A DNA stretch of 6,380 nt from an uncultured Clostridia bacterium. GTDB lineage: Bacteria; Bacillota; Clostridia; Lachnospirales; Lachnospiraceae. Positions 1-5,576 of the stretch are shown one piece after another. Each line of letters starts with the position of its first letter. Position 1 is the stretch's first letter. Location: contig CALBNS010000086.1 of the NCBI GenBank assembly GCA_937896665.1, forward strand, positions 1-6,380. The letters are read 5' to 3'. Both the position numbers and the translations under genes were made by a program. The notes beneath the pieces are model-generated. The model worked only from the letters and a program-made list of their open reading frames with translations, made no database searches and was not told where the DNA came from.

Positions 1-54
1 GAGAGCACCTGCCTTACAAGCAGGGGGTCACAGGTTCGAGCCCTGTTGGTCCCA
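1..54 (+). tRNA. tRNA-Val (anticodon UAC), 5'-truncated by the window edge
   Basis: This is the 3' part of a valine tRNA reading GUA-type codons. The anticodon stem CCTGC/GCAGG (8-12 and 20-24) encloses the loop CTTACAA, which puts TAC at positions 34-36. The T arm is ACAGG-TTCGAGC-CCTGT (30-46). The 3' acceptor strand TGGTCCC is followed by discriminator A54. No CCA is encoded, so it must be added after transcription. The acceptor 5' strand and most of the D arm lie before base 1. It is the first visible gene of a rightward tRNA cluster, 22 bases from the next tRNA. Confidence 0.95.
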
Positions 55-76
55 TTACCTATTTTATAGGTAGAAT

Positions 77-163
77 GCCGCAGTGGCGGAACTGGCAGAC
101 GCACAGGACTTAAAATCCTGCGGGACTTATACTCCCGTACCGGTTCGATTCCGGTTTGCGGCA
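77..163 (+). tRNA. tRNA-Leu (anticodon UAA)
   Basis: This is a complete 87-base leucine tRNA with the long variable arm typical of class II tRNAs. The acceptor stem is GCCGCAG paired with TTGCGGC, with discriminator A163. The anticodon stem CAGGA/TCCTG (104-108 and 116-120) encloses the loop CTTAAAA, giving anticodon TAA, which reads UUA. The variable arm lies at about 121-138 (CGGGACTTATACTCCCG) and the T arm CCGG-TTCGATT-CCGG follows. No 3' CCA is encoded. It sits between tRNA-Val and tRNA-Arg, with only 4 bases to the latter, so the three are probably processed from one precursor. Confidence 0.97.
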
Positions 164-167
164 GTAT

Positions 168-241
168 GTGGGCGTAGCTCAGCTGGATAGAGCGTTTGGC
201 TACGGACCAAAAGGTCGGGAGTTCGAATCTTCTCGCCCACG
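168..241 (+). tRNA. tRNA-Arg (anticodon ACG)
   Basis: This is a complete 74-base arginine tRNA. The acceptor stem is GTGGGCG (168-174) paired with CGCCCAC (234-240), with discriminator G241. The D arm contains GCTCAGCTGGATAGAGC. The anticodon stem TTTGG/CCAAA encloses CTACGGA, giving ACG, whose first base is expected to be deaminated to inosine so that it reads CGU and related codons. No CCA is encoded. It is the last gene of the cluster, and an intrinsic terminator follows about 32 bases downstream. Confidence 0.97.
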
Positions 242-272
242 TTATATAACCTTGTGAAATCAAGGAAAAGTC

Positions 273-304
273 AAAAGCACTTCGAAGTATCGAGGTGCTT
301 TTTC
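273..304 (+). terminator. Intrinsic terminator of the tRNA cluster
   Basis: A 12-bp stem AAAGCACTTCGA (274-285) pairs with TCGAGGTGCTTT (290-301), with one G-U pair and a 4-base AGTA loop. It is followed on the + strand by a run of five T (299-303). Position and orientation fit the end of the tRNA transcript. Confidence 0.9.
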
Positions 305-346
305 AGTGTCGATATAAAAGTAGTGCTCTGAGGATTCTGCTCCTAA

Positions 347-370
347 TAAAAAAATGCTCCGTGAGGAGCT
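347..370 (-). terminator. Terminator-like hairpin, leftward
   Basis: On the minus strand AGCTCC-TCAC-GGAGC forms a 5-bp GC-rich stem with a 4-base loop, followed by A and a run of seven T (complement of 348-354). GCTCCT at 339-344 could pair with AGGAGC at 364-369 as an alternative, and CTCTGAG (326-332) pairs with CTCAGAG (368-374), so competing folds exist. No minus-strand gene clearly ends here. Confidence 0.5.
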
Positions 371-388
371 CAGAGGTGCGGATAGCAT

Positions 389-410
389 AAAAAAATCCCA
401 GTAAAAGGGA
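389..410 (-). terminator. Weak second leftward terminator-like element
   Basis: On the minus strand TCCC-TTTTACT-GGGA (complement of 396-410) is followed directly by seven T. The stem is only 4 bp, but it stands immediately after the strong 413-445 hairpin in the leftward direction, so the two together could stop a leftward transcript. Confidence 0.35.
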
Positions 411-412
411 GG

Positions 413-445
413 ATGCCGGGTAATCGCTTTTGCGATTCCCGGCAT
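413..445. repeat. Long hairpin with a bulged base, possible structured RNA or dispersed repeat
   Basis: ATGCCGGG (413-420) pairs with CCCGGCAT (438-445), and AATCGC (422-427) pairs with GCGATT (432-437). T421 is bulged and the loop is TTTT. That is 14 base pairs and far more GC-rich than the surrounding DNA. Read rightwards it has no T-run after it; read leftwards it precedes the weak terminator at 389-410. I have an unverified impression that similar sequences recur in gut Clostridia genomes. Confidence 0.55.
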
Positions 446-499
446 GTATTATGAAAAAGTTTCTTTATTTTAAGTGATATCTGAATGTCTTTTTTTATC

Positions 500-516
500 G
501 AAGTAATGTTTACTTC
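500..516. repeat. Perfect short dyad, operator-like
   Basis: GAAGTAA-TGT-TTACTTC is a perfect 7-bp inverted repeat around a 3-base centre, extendable by ATC/GAT with one bulge. No T-run follows it in either direction, so it is not an intrinsic terminator. It could be a regulator binding site or part of a folded leftward RNA, but it lies about 150 bases before the glycosyltransferase promoter and no regulator gene is nearby. Confidence 0.3.
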
Positions 517-650
517 TGATGATATTAGTATATTCGAAAGAAATGAAGAAAAAGTGTTGAGAAAATGAAAAAATATTAAAAGATAAATGAACAAATTGTG
601 AACAAGGGAATCAGTTTAGAAGTTGTAGTGTCGGAAATGCGAGAAATTAG

Positions 651-679
651 TTGGAAAAAAACTCAAAATGATTTATACT
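651..679 (+). promoter_or_regulatory. Sigma-A-type promoter of the glycosyltransferase gene
   Basis: The -35 box TTGGAA (651-656) and -10 box TATACT (674-679) are separated by exactly 17 bases. Transcription would begin near 686, giving a leader of about 33 bases that contains the ribosome binding site. This excludes the upstream ATG at 668, which lies within the promoter. Confidence 0.75.
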
Positions 680-704
680 GTAAATATTACAAGGAAGTTA
701 TTAT

Positions 705-709
705 GGAGG
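705..709 (+). promoter_or_regulatory. Ribosome binding site that decides the glycosyltransferase start
   Basis: GGAGG stands 9 bases before the ATG at 719. The alternative in-frame ATG at 668 has no such site. Confidence 0.85.
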
Positions 710-718
710 AAATCAATT

Positions 719-1735
719 ATGAAATATATATCGTTTGCAATTCCATGCTATAATTCAGAGGCTTACATGGAAAATGCAATACAATCCATTTTAAAGGGTG
801 GCGATGATGTAGAGATAATCATTGTAAATGATGGTTCAAAAGACAAAACTTCGGAAATTGCCCACAAATACGCAGAGCAATATCCAACGATTATCAAAGC
901 GGTTGATCAGGAAAATGGTGGTCACGGTGATGCAGTTAATACCGGGTTAAAAAATGCAACAGGACTTTATTTTAAAGTAGTTGATAGTGACGACTGGGTA
1001 GACGAGGCTGCATATATGAAGCTTTTGGAAGTACTGCATGAGCTTGTGGAAAAGAAAAAACTAGTCGACATGGTAGTTTCTAATTATGTTTATGAAAAGG
1101 TAGGCGTGAAGAATAAAAAAGTGATTCATTATCGGAATGTTATGCCACAGGAAAAGGTTCTTACATGGAAAGATTTGGGACATTTTCGGTTAGGACAGTA
1201 CATATTGATGCATTCTGTAATGTATCGAACAGAATTATTAAAGATGTGCGGACTGGAGCTGCCAAAACACACATTTTATGTGGACAATATTTATGTATAC
1301 TATCCTCTTCCACATGTAAAATCATTCTACTATGTAGATGTGAATTTTTATCGATATTTTATCGGACGCGATGATCAGTCAGTAAATGAGCAGAATATGA
1401 TTAGGCGTATTGATCAGCAGATTTTTGTTACAAAAACCATGATTGATATGTATCCGGTGCGTAAAATGAAAAATAAGAAGCTGCGTAATTACATGATAAA
1501 CTATCTTGCGATTATGATGACCGTTTCATCTATCTTTTTAATACGTTCAAAGACAGACGAGAATCTTGCAAAGAAGACAGAGTTATGGAAGTATTTGAAA
1601 GAGAATGACGAAAAACTTTACAAAAAAATCCGTTATGGAATTCTGGGACAGACAATGAATTTGCCTGGAAGACCTGGAAGAAGGATTTCTTCACTTGCAT
1701 ATGTCGTAGCAAACCGGCTTTTTGGATTTAATTAA
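719..1735 (+). CDS. Family 2 glycosyltransferase (GT-A fold)
   Basis: This 338-residue protein probably transfers a sugar from a nucleotide donor to a surface polysaccharide, teichoic acid or glycolipid; the sequence does not reveal donor or acceptor. The GT2 nucleotide-binding domain occupies about residues 3-110. It opens with SFAIPCYN, then IIIVNDGSKDKT with Asp38, the ENGGHGDAVNTGL segment (65-77), and the metal-binding DxD motif in VVDSDDW (Asp89 and Asp91). A further acidic segment YVDN near residue 189 may carry the catalytic base. The C-terminal third is basic, with a hydrophobic stretch at about 262-275 that is weak as a membrane helix. There is no signal peptide, so it should act at the cytoplasmic face. 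An in-frame ATG at 668 would add 17 residues, but it lies inside the promoter, so 719 is preferred. It is a single gene that converges on the DUF4317 gene. Confidence 0.92.
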   Translation: MKYISFAIPCYNSEAYMENAIQSILKGGDDVEIIIVNDGSKDKTSEIAHKYAEQYPTIIKAVDQENGGHGDAVNTGLKNATGLYFKVVDSDDWVDEAAYMKLLEVLHELVEKKKLVDMVVSNYVYEKVGVKNKKVIHYRNVMPQEKVLTWKDLGHFRLGQYILMHSVMYRTELLKMCGLELPKHTFYVDNIYVYYPLPHVKSFYYVDVNFYRYFIGRDDQSVNEQNMIRRIDQQIFVTKTMIDMYPVRKMKNKKLRNYMINYLAIMMTVSSIFLIRSKTDENLAKKTELWKYLKENDEKLYKKIRYGILGQTMNLPGRPGRRISSLAYVVANRLFGFN

Positions 1736-1744
1736 GGTAATAGA

Positions 1745-1770
1745 TATCCCCCCTCGAATGAGGGGGGATA
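1745..1770. terminator. Perfect hairpin between convergent genes, probable bidirectional terminator
   Basis: TATCCCCCCTC (1745-1755) pairs perfectly with GAGGGGGGATA (1760-1770) around a GAAT loop: 11 bp with a run of six C-G pairs. It lies 10 bases after the glycosyltransferase stop and 33 bases beyond the DUF4317 stop. Neither direction has a proper T-run directly after the stem, so it may work as a 3'-end stabiliser or a non-canonical terminator for both genes. Confidence 0.65.
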
Positions 1771-1802
1771 AAAAGTATAAGTCTATTTATAAGTACATGC
1801 AT

Positions 1803-2945
1803 TTATGATTCATCAGATAATGGAACTGTGCGTATCGGCACACCATTCACTTCGACTTGGTCGTTGATTTCAATAACTAGGCATTGTTTGCCATCAATCA
1901 TTTTTTTCTCTACCAAATCTGTTCGCTCAGGATTCACTTTAATTACTACATCAGGTGTCTGGATGCTGAACTTACGAGTTTCGGCAATGTTGGTTACCAG
2001 AAACTCTGTCTTTTCCCCGGCAACAGAATCGAAATTTGTATCAAATTTTTCGATGCAGGTGTCTGTTGCACCACTGTTTGCCAGTAAACGTTTCAATTCT
2101 GGCTTCGTGAGAACAGGAATTTCCGGTGCTTCTTTGCTTTCTTCAATCATTTCATTTAAATTTTCATGGATATTCCGGATTACTTCATAATCGCAGTTTT
2201 CCCCCAATGTATTCATTACAACAGCATGAAAAGTATCCTTCTGGTTTCCAGCAGACATTGGGAATGTACATCCAAGCGTATTTTCGATGAATTCAGGCTG
2301 AAGTTCTTCTGACTTTTTTGTGTAGTATAGGAGACTATGGATATCCGTGCTGCGGTCATTAAATGCAGGGAACAAAAATCCCTTTACAGGTGGTTCTACT
2401 ATCCAGTCACGGATTCGGTTCTCTACATGATTTGTCTCCGGATTGTAGCAAAGCCCTTCCTTGGATAGGTGTACCGGGCAGATTGCACAGAGAAGATGTT
2501 CAAAAACTTCGTCCGAAGCATCGAACATTTCACTTCCGTCTGTTGATTTTCCAGGAATATCATAGGCTGAGTGAATTAGGATTATGTAATAATTTTCGCC
2601 GTAGTCATAATGCTCCACAATTTTTTGATAAAATTCTTCCAATAACATATCGTCCTGCAGTTTGCTGCTGCGAAGCTGTAACAAAAAGTTTTGTTTTCCG
2701 CCAGGTTTCTCCTGTTCAAGCGGAAACTCCATATTCAGTAGATTCTTTCCGAGCGTGCCGGAAAGAGTTTGTTTGAAGATAGTCATATATTTGAAAATTT
2801 CCTCGTCGGGAAGGGATAAAAATGCGTCCTTCGACTGTGCAACAATTTCTTTATTGCCGTCTACATAACAACCACAGATACGGGTTATAGAACAGTCTTC
2901 CGGCTTAAACTGCTTTCTAATCTCTAGTACTTCTTTTTTATTCAT
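1803..2945 (-). CDS. DUF4317 family protein, function unknown
   Basis: This 380-residue protein closely resembles the DUF4317 family of Clostridia, recognised from its opening NKKEVLEIRKQFKPEDCSI and the CGCYVDGNKE segment. No function is established for the family as far as I know. It has no signal peptide or membrane helix and is acidic overall, so it is probably a soluble cytoplasmic protein. Visible traits are an N-terminal cysteine cluster (Cys18, Cys24, Cys26), a second group in CAICPVHLSKEGLC (Cys153, Cys156, Cys166), an EENYYIILIHSAYD-like strand region around 115-129, and a Glu/Lys-rich helical part at about 258-290. The cysteines could bind a metal, but this is only inference. The ATG at 2945 is preceded by TGAGG 10 bases upstream. 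The gene is divergent from the protease, with overlapping promoter elements, and ends at the shared hairpin after the glycosyltransferase. Confidence 0.88.
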   Translation of the reverse strand: MNKKEVLEIRKQFKPEDCSITRICGCYVDGNKEIVAQSKDAFLSLPDEEIFKYMTIFKQTLSGTLGKNLLNMEFPLEQEKPGGKQNFLLQLRSSKLQDDMLLEEFYQKIVEHYDYGENYYIILIHSAYDIPGKSTDGSEMFDASDEVFEHLLCAICPVHLSKEGLCYNPETNHVENRIRDWIVEPPVKGFLFPAFNDRSTDIHSLLYYTKKSEELQPEFIENTLGCTFPMSAGNQKDTFHAVVMNTLGENCDYEVIRNIHENLNEMIEESKEAPEIPVLTKPELKRLLANSGATDTCIEKFDTNFDSVAGEKTEFLVTNIAETRKFSIQTPDVVIKVNPERTDLVEKKMIDGKQCLVIEINDQVEVNGVPIRTVPLSDES

Positions 2946-2990
2946 AATGATGAAACCTCATTTCTTTTCGTGTTTTTTGCATTTCTTTTT

Positions 2991-3032
2991 TCATATTCCA
3001 ATATCTTATCATACAGGAAAAAATTTTACAAT
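2991..3032 (+). promoter_or_regulatory. Candidate promoter elements of the protease gene
   Basis: Two readings are possible. A sigma-A-like pair TTATCA (3006-3011) and TACAAT (3027-3032) has a short 15-base spacer. Alternatively TCATATT (2991-2997) and CATACA (3010-3015) resemble the sporulation sigma-E boxes (a 7-mer with central ATA, then CATACA), but the 12-base spacer is about two bases shorter than usual. The second would fit a mother-cell-expressed germination protease. Neither is certain. Confidence 0.35.
3003..3031 (-). promoter_or_regulatory. Promoter of the DUF4317 gene
   Basis: Read leftwards, TTGTAA (complement of 3026-3031) is followed after 17 bases by TAAGAT (complement of 3003-3008). 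TG sits one base before the -10 box, giving an extended -10 TGATAAGAT. Transcription would start near 2996, about 50 bases before the ATG. Confidence 0.6.
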
Positions 3033-3056
3033 GATTGATAATAAAATGAAATTGCT

Positions 3057-3063
3057 GGAGGGG
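3057..3063 (+). promoter_or_regulatory. Ribosome binding site of the protease
   Basis: GGAGGGG ends 4 bases before the ATG at 3068 (6 bases counted from the GGAGG core), a strong site that fixes this start. Confidence 0.85.
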
Positions 3064-3067
3064 TAAA

Positions 3068-4804
3068 ATGACAGATCAGAAAATTGAAAATATTTTAAAT
3101 CTTGCTTTGGACGCAACACAATCAGAACGGGAAAAATCCTTAGAATTAAATGTGGGGTATATGCCGATAGAGAGGACATGGGAATTAATTATCAAATATT
3201 CCGGCTCCCTGGAAGAAATCAGGGTTTTGGGCATTCAGGCAGTTGAGCTTTTGGGCGGATTTGCAATTGTGACTGTGCCGGAAAATTTAATCGGACAGCT
3301 TTCAGATTTTCCTGATGTAGAATTTATTGAAAAGCCGAAAAGATTGTTTTTCCAAGTGATAAACGGAAGGAGGGCATCTTGCATTACTCAGGTACAGGAA
3401 CAACCACTAAGCTTAAGAGGAAATGGAGTGCTGGTTGCTGTGATTGATTCTGGAATTGACTATGCAAATGCAGATTTTCGCAATGAAGACGGGACAACGA
3501 GAATTCGTTTCCTGTGGGATCAGACTATTTCCGGAAATCCGCCGCAAGGTTATCTGACCGGCACTGAGTACACGATGGAACAGATTAATGAGGCATTAGC
3601 GCAGGAGACACAGCAGGAGCAGTATGCAATCGTACCAAGCAGAGACACATCGGGCCATGGAACATCTGTAGCAGGAATCGCTGCAGGGAATGGGAGAGGT
3701 AGTGCAGGAAATCTGTATCGTGGTGTGGCATCGGAAAGTGAATTGCTGGTTGTGAAGCTTGGTATTCCGATGGAGGAAGGATTTCCGAGAACAACGGAAT
3801 TAATGCAGGCAATTGATTATGTAGTAAAAAAAGCATTAGAGCTTCGCAGACCGGTGGCTATTAACTTAAGCTTTGGTAATACTTATGGAGCTCATGACGG
3901 CAGTAGCCTTTTAGAACAGTTTATTGATAATATTGCAAATGTATGGAAAAGCGTGATTTGCATAGGAACGGGAAATGAGGGCAATTCTGCCGGTCATGTG
4001 GCAGGACGGCTTATGCAGGATGAAGAGACAGTGATTGAATTGGCAGTGCAGGAAAATGAGCCCGCCCTAAACGTTCAGATATGGAAGGCATATCAGGATG
4101 TCATGGACATTTCTTTGATTTCTCCGTCAGGGGTGCGGGTGGGCCCGATACAGGAGGTGCTTGGAACACAGAGGTTTGCAATTGGAAATACAGAGATTTT
4201 GCTTTATTATGGTGAGCCTAAGCCATATAGCATTGATCAGGAAATTTTCATCGACTTCCTGCCACGAGACACATATATCAACAGTGGAATATGGAGGATT
4301 GTATTGACACCGCGGGCAATTGTGACGGGAGCGTATGCTTTGTGGCTTCCAAGTGAAAATGTCCTAAATCCGGGAACGGCATTTCTATTTCCAACTAGGA
4401 CCGGAACTCTAACGATACCGTCCACGGCACAGCAGACAATCGGTGTAGGTGCGTATGATGCGCTGACAATGGCTTATGCAGATTTTTCCGGGCGTGGACA
4501 GTCTGGCATAGGAATCAGACTTAAACCGGATCTTGTGGCACCGGGGGTGAATGTGACGGCACCGACAGTTGGTGGGGGTTACGCGCAATTCAGTGGAACC
4601 TCATTTGCAGCACCATTCGTCACAGGAGCGGCGGCACTTTTGATGGAATGGGGGATTGTGAGAGGAAATGACGCGTATCTGTATGGGGAGAAGGTTAAGG
4701 CATACTTAATCAGAGGCGCGAGAGAGCTTCCCGGATTTATAGAATATCCCAATCCACAGGTGGGATGGGGGACATTGTGCGTGCGGGATAGTCTGCCGTT
4801 ATAA
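3068..4804 (+). CDS. Subtilisin-like serine protease (peptidase family S8), Csp type
   Basis: This 578-residue protein is a subtilase with an intact catalytic triad: Asp127 in AVIDSGID, His197 in SGHGTSVAGIAAG and Ser512 in SGTSFAAP. The likely oxyanion Asn303 is in GTGNEGN. Residues 1 to about 95 look like a prodomain rather than a signal peptide. Residues of about 310-450 interrupt the catalytic domain with a beta-rich insert, as in the Csp proteases of Clostridium, where a jelly-roll domain occupies this place. In those relatives an active CspB or CspBA processes the cortex hydrolase precursor pro-SleC during spore germination. That role is inferred here; no sleC or second csp gene is visible. 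Unlike the pseudoproteases CspA and CspC, all catalytic residues are present, so activity is expected. The absence of a secretion signal fits a spore-located protein. It is a monocistronic gene, divergent from DUF4317, with its own terminator. Confidence 0.9.
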   Translation: MTDQKIENILNLALDATQSEREKSLELNVGYMPIERTWELIIKYSGSLEEIRVLGIQAVELLGGFAIVTVPENLIGQLSDFPDVEFIEKPKRLFFQVINGRRASCITQVQEQPLSLRGNGVLVAVIDSGIDYANADFRNEDGTTRIRFLWDQTISGNPPQGYLTGTEYTMEQINEALAQETQQEQYAIVPSRDTSGHGTSVAGIAAGNGRGSAGNLYRGVASESELLVVKLGIPMEEGFPRTTELMQAIDYVVKKALELRRPVAINLSFGNTYGAHDGSSLLEQFIDNIANVWKSVICIGTGNEGNSAGHVAGRLMQDEETVIELAVQENEPALNVQIWKAYQDVMDISLISPSGVRVGPIQEVLGTQRFAIGNTEILLYYGEPKPYSIDQEIFIDFLPRDTYINSGIWRIVLTPRAIVTGAYALWLPSENVLNPGTAFLFPTRTGTLTIPSTAQQTIGVGAYDALTMAYADFSGRGQSGIGIRLKPDLVAPGVNVTAPTVGGGYAQFSGTSFAAPFVTGAAALLMEWGIVRGNDAYLYGEKVKAYLIRGARELPGFIEYPNPQVGWGTLCVRDSLPL

Positions 4805-4845
4805 AGCAAAAAGGACGATAACGTAATATGAAGATATAAGAGAAT

Positions 4846-4890
4846 ACCAGAAGGAACGAACATAGCAATCTAGTTTCTTCTGGTTTTTTT
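4846..4890 (+). terminator. Intrinsic terminator of the protease gene
   Basis: ACCAGAAGGAAC (4846-4857) pairs with GTTTCTTCTGGT (4873-4884), 12 bp with one G-U pair and a 15-base loop, and is followed by a run of T (4884-4890). It starts 42 bases after the protease stop. Confidence 0.92.
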
Positions 4891-4917
4891 ATGACCTTCT
4901 TTTACGTTTAAAATCCA

Positions 4918-5154
4918 GTGATTATAAAAAAGAGCAGGCGACCTGTCTGTGTCGGCTGTGGAAAAGAAGTCATAAAAAGTTCCAATACCGGGAGTATCCC
5001 GAAGGGGAAGAATCGCTATATTGATGTAAGAGAAAGATCCTATGATGATGTGGTGAGTGAAATTGAAATGTTTGTATTTTCTGACTTGACAAATATTTAC
5101 AGATTCCGTAAAATGCGATATTACTTGTCTTTAGGAGTTGGGTTGAAAAAATAG
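4918..5154 (+). CDS. Hypothetical small protein, possibly a gene remnant
   Basis: This is a 78-codon frame starting at GTG that I do not recognise. The product is basic. Near the start it has a CVGCGKE segment resembling one half of a zinc ribbon (C-x2-C at residues 11 and 14), with no second cysteine pair. The end is RFRKMRYYLSLGVGLKK. There is no ribosome binding site before the GTG, and an in-frame stop lies two codons upstream of it (4909-4911), so the beginning may be lost. The stop codon TAG (5152-5154) overlaps the first bases of the hairpin bordering the transposase, so the natural C-terminus may have been cut off by insertion. It could also be an accidental frame. A strong promoter-like sequence lies within its last third. 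Confidence 0.3.
   Translation: MIIKKSRRPVCVGCGKEVIKSSNTGSIPKGKNRYIDVRERSYDDVVSEIEMFVFSDLTNIYRFRKMRYYLSLGVGLKK
5086..5114 (+). promoter_or_regulatory. Near-consensus sigma-A promoter facing the IS element
   Basis: A perfect -35 TTGACA (5086-5091), a 17-base spacer and -10 TAAAAT (5109-5114, five of six consensus bases) would start rightward transcription near 5121. Within about 30 bases this runs into the hairpin at 5153-5190 and then antisense to the transposase. No downstream gene in this orientation is visible. It could be the promoter of a gene separated by the insertion, or of a short antisense RNA. Confidence 0.5.
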
Positions 5155-5190
5155 TGCTAAGCCACGGGTTAAAACCTATGACTTAGCACT
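5146..5190 (-). terminator. Hairpin ending the transposase transcript, probably bidirectional
   Basis: AGTGCTAAG (5153-5161) pairs with CTTAGCACT (5182-5190), with a partly paired interior (GGGTTAAAACC). Read leftwards, the stem is followed by A and six T (complement of 5146-5151), a good terminator. Read rightwards it is followed by the T-rich TTATTTAT. The transposase stop codon lies inside the hairpin, so the last codons are part of it. It may lie close to the IS end. Confidence 0.75.
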
Positions 5191-5576
5191 TTATTTATAT
5201 CCTCATTTCCAAAGAAATAAGAGGTTAATGGCAAGCCGGTTTCCTCTTTTAATTCTTTTACAAATGATGATGATTTTGTAAGATTGATATATTTCCTGTC
5301 AGATACTTTTGCGATCCTAAAATCCCGTATGAAATTAAAAATCTCCTCTGAACCATATTTATCTTTTAGCACATGTATCTGTAGAATTCTTGTCAACAAT
5401 ACTGTGAGATAGCATATGAGAAAATGTCCAATGATGGTCTCTTCCTTTTGCAGATGCACAGGCCTTGCATCAAGTTGTGATTTCATGATACGAAAAGATT
5501 CTTCAATTCTCCATAGATTATGGTAAGCAGCATAGATTTCAGAAGTCGACATATGAATCTCAGAAGTTACCACCAT
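5169..5576 (-). pseudogene. IS1634-like transposase, C-terminal fragment
   Basis: This 135-codon frame continues the preceding fragment in the -1 frame. Reading back past its ATG gives PAGFNMVVTSE, and AGxNxxVTSE is the expected continuation in this family, so the ATG at 5576 is an internal Met rather than a natural start. AAYHNLWRIEESFRIMKSQL carries the third catalytic acid (Glu in RIEE), with the Y-x-x-L-W-x-I-E pattern of IS4-like enzymes. GHFLICYLTVLL is the usual hydrophobic segment after it. The C-terminus (INKVLSHRF) is encoded by the terminator hairpin. Both halves together keep all three catalytic acids, but the enzyme is very probably inactive because of the frameshift and missing parts. 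Confidence 0.85.

Larger units (their letters stand above)
305..650. other. Gene-free AT-rich interval with several hairpins
   Basis: About 350 bases lie between the tRNA terminator and the glycosyltransferase promoter. Short frames exist on the minus strand (260-445 and 370-594), but they run through strong hairpins or are low complexity, and neither has a convincing ribosome binding site. The interval holds two leftward terminator-like elements (347-370 and 389-410), a 14-bp hairpin (413-445) and a short perfect dyad (500-516). After about 520 I see only A-rich sequence. The minus strand from about 520 down to 347 could be a small untranslated RNA, but no good promoter for it is visible. 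Confidence 0.6.

Noticed and set aside
273..304. tRNA-adjacent attachment site for an integrated element
   Set aside because: The hairpin is an ordinary terminator, and no repeat of the tRNA-Arg 3' end or integrase gene is visible in the window.
260..445. A 61-codon leftward frame beside the tRNA cluster
   Set aside because: It runs through the 413-445 hairpin and the leftward terminator-like hairpins and has no ribosome binding site or recognisable protein character.
370..594. A 74-codon leftward frame with a hydrophobic start
   Set aside because: The hydrophobic start comes from A/T-rich low-complexity DNA, the frame crosses strong hairpins, and no ribosome binding site precedes it.
668..718. 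A 17-residue N-terminal extension of the glycosyltransferase from an upstream ATG
   Set aside because: The ATG at 668 lies inside the promoter (651-679), before the expected transcription start, and lacks a ribosome binding site; the ATG at 719 has GGAGG nine bases upstream and begins right at the conserved GT2 fold.
1828..2868. Several rightward frames of 67-137 codons opposite the DUF4317 gene
   Set aside because: They are antisense to a well-supported 380-codon gene, lack ribosome binding sites and have no recognisable motifs.
4579..4863. A 94-codon leftward frame opposite the end of the protease
   Set aside because: It overlaps the catalytic-Ser region of the protease and the protease terminator, and shows no independent protein features.
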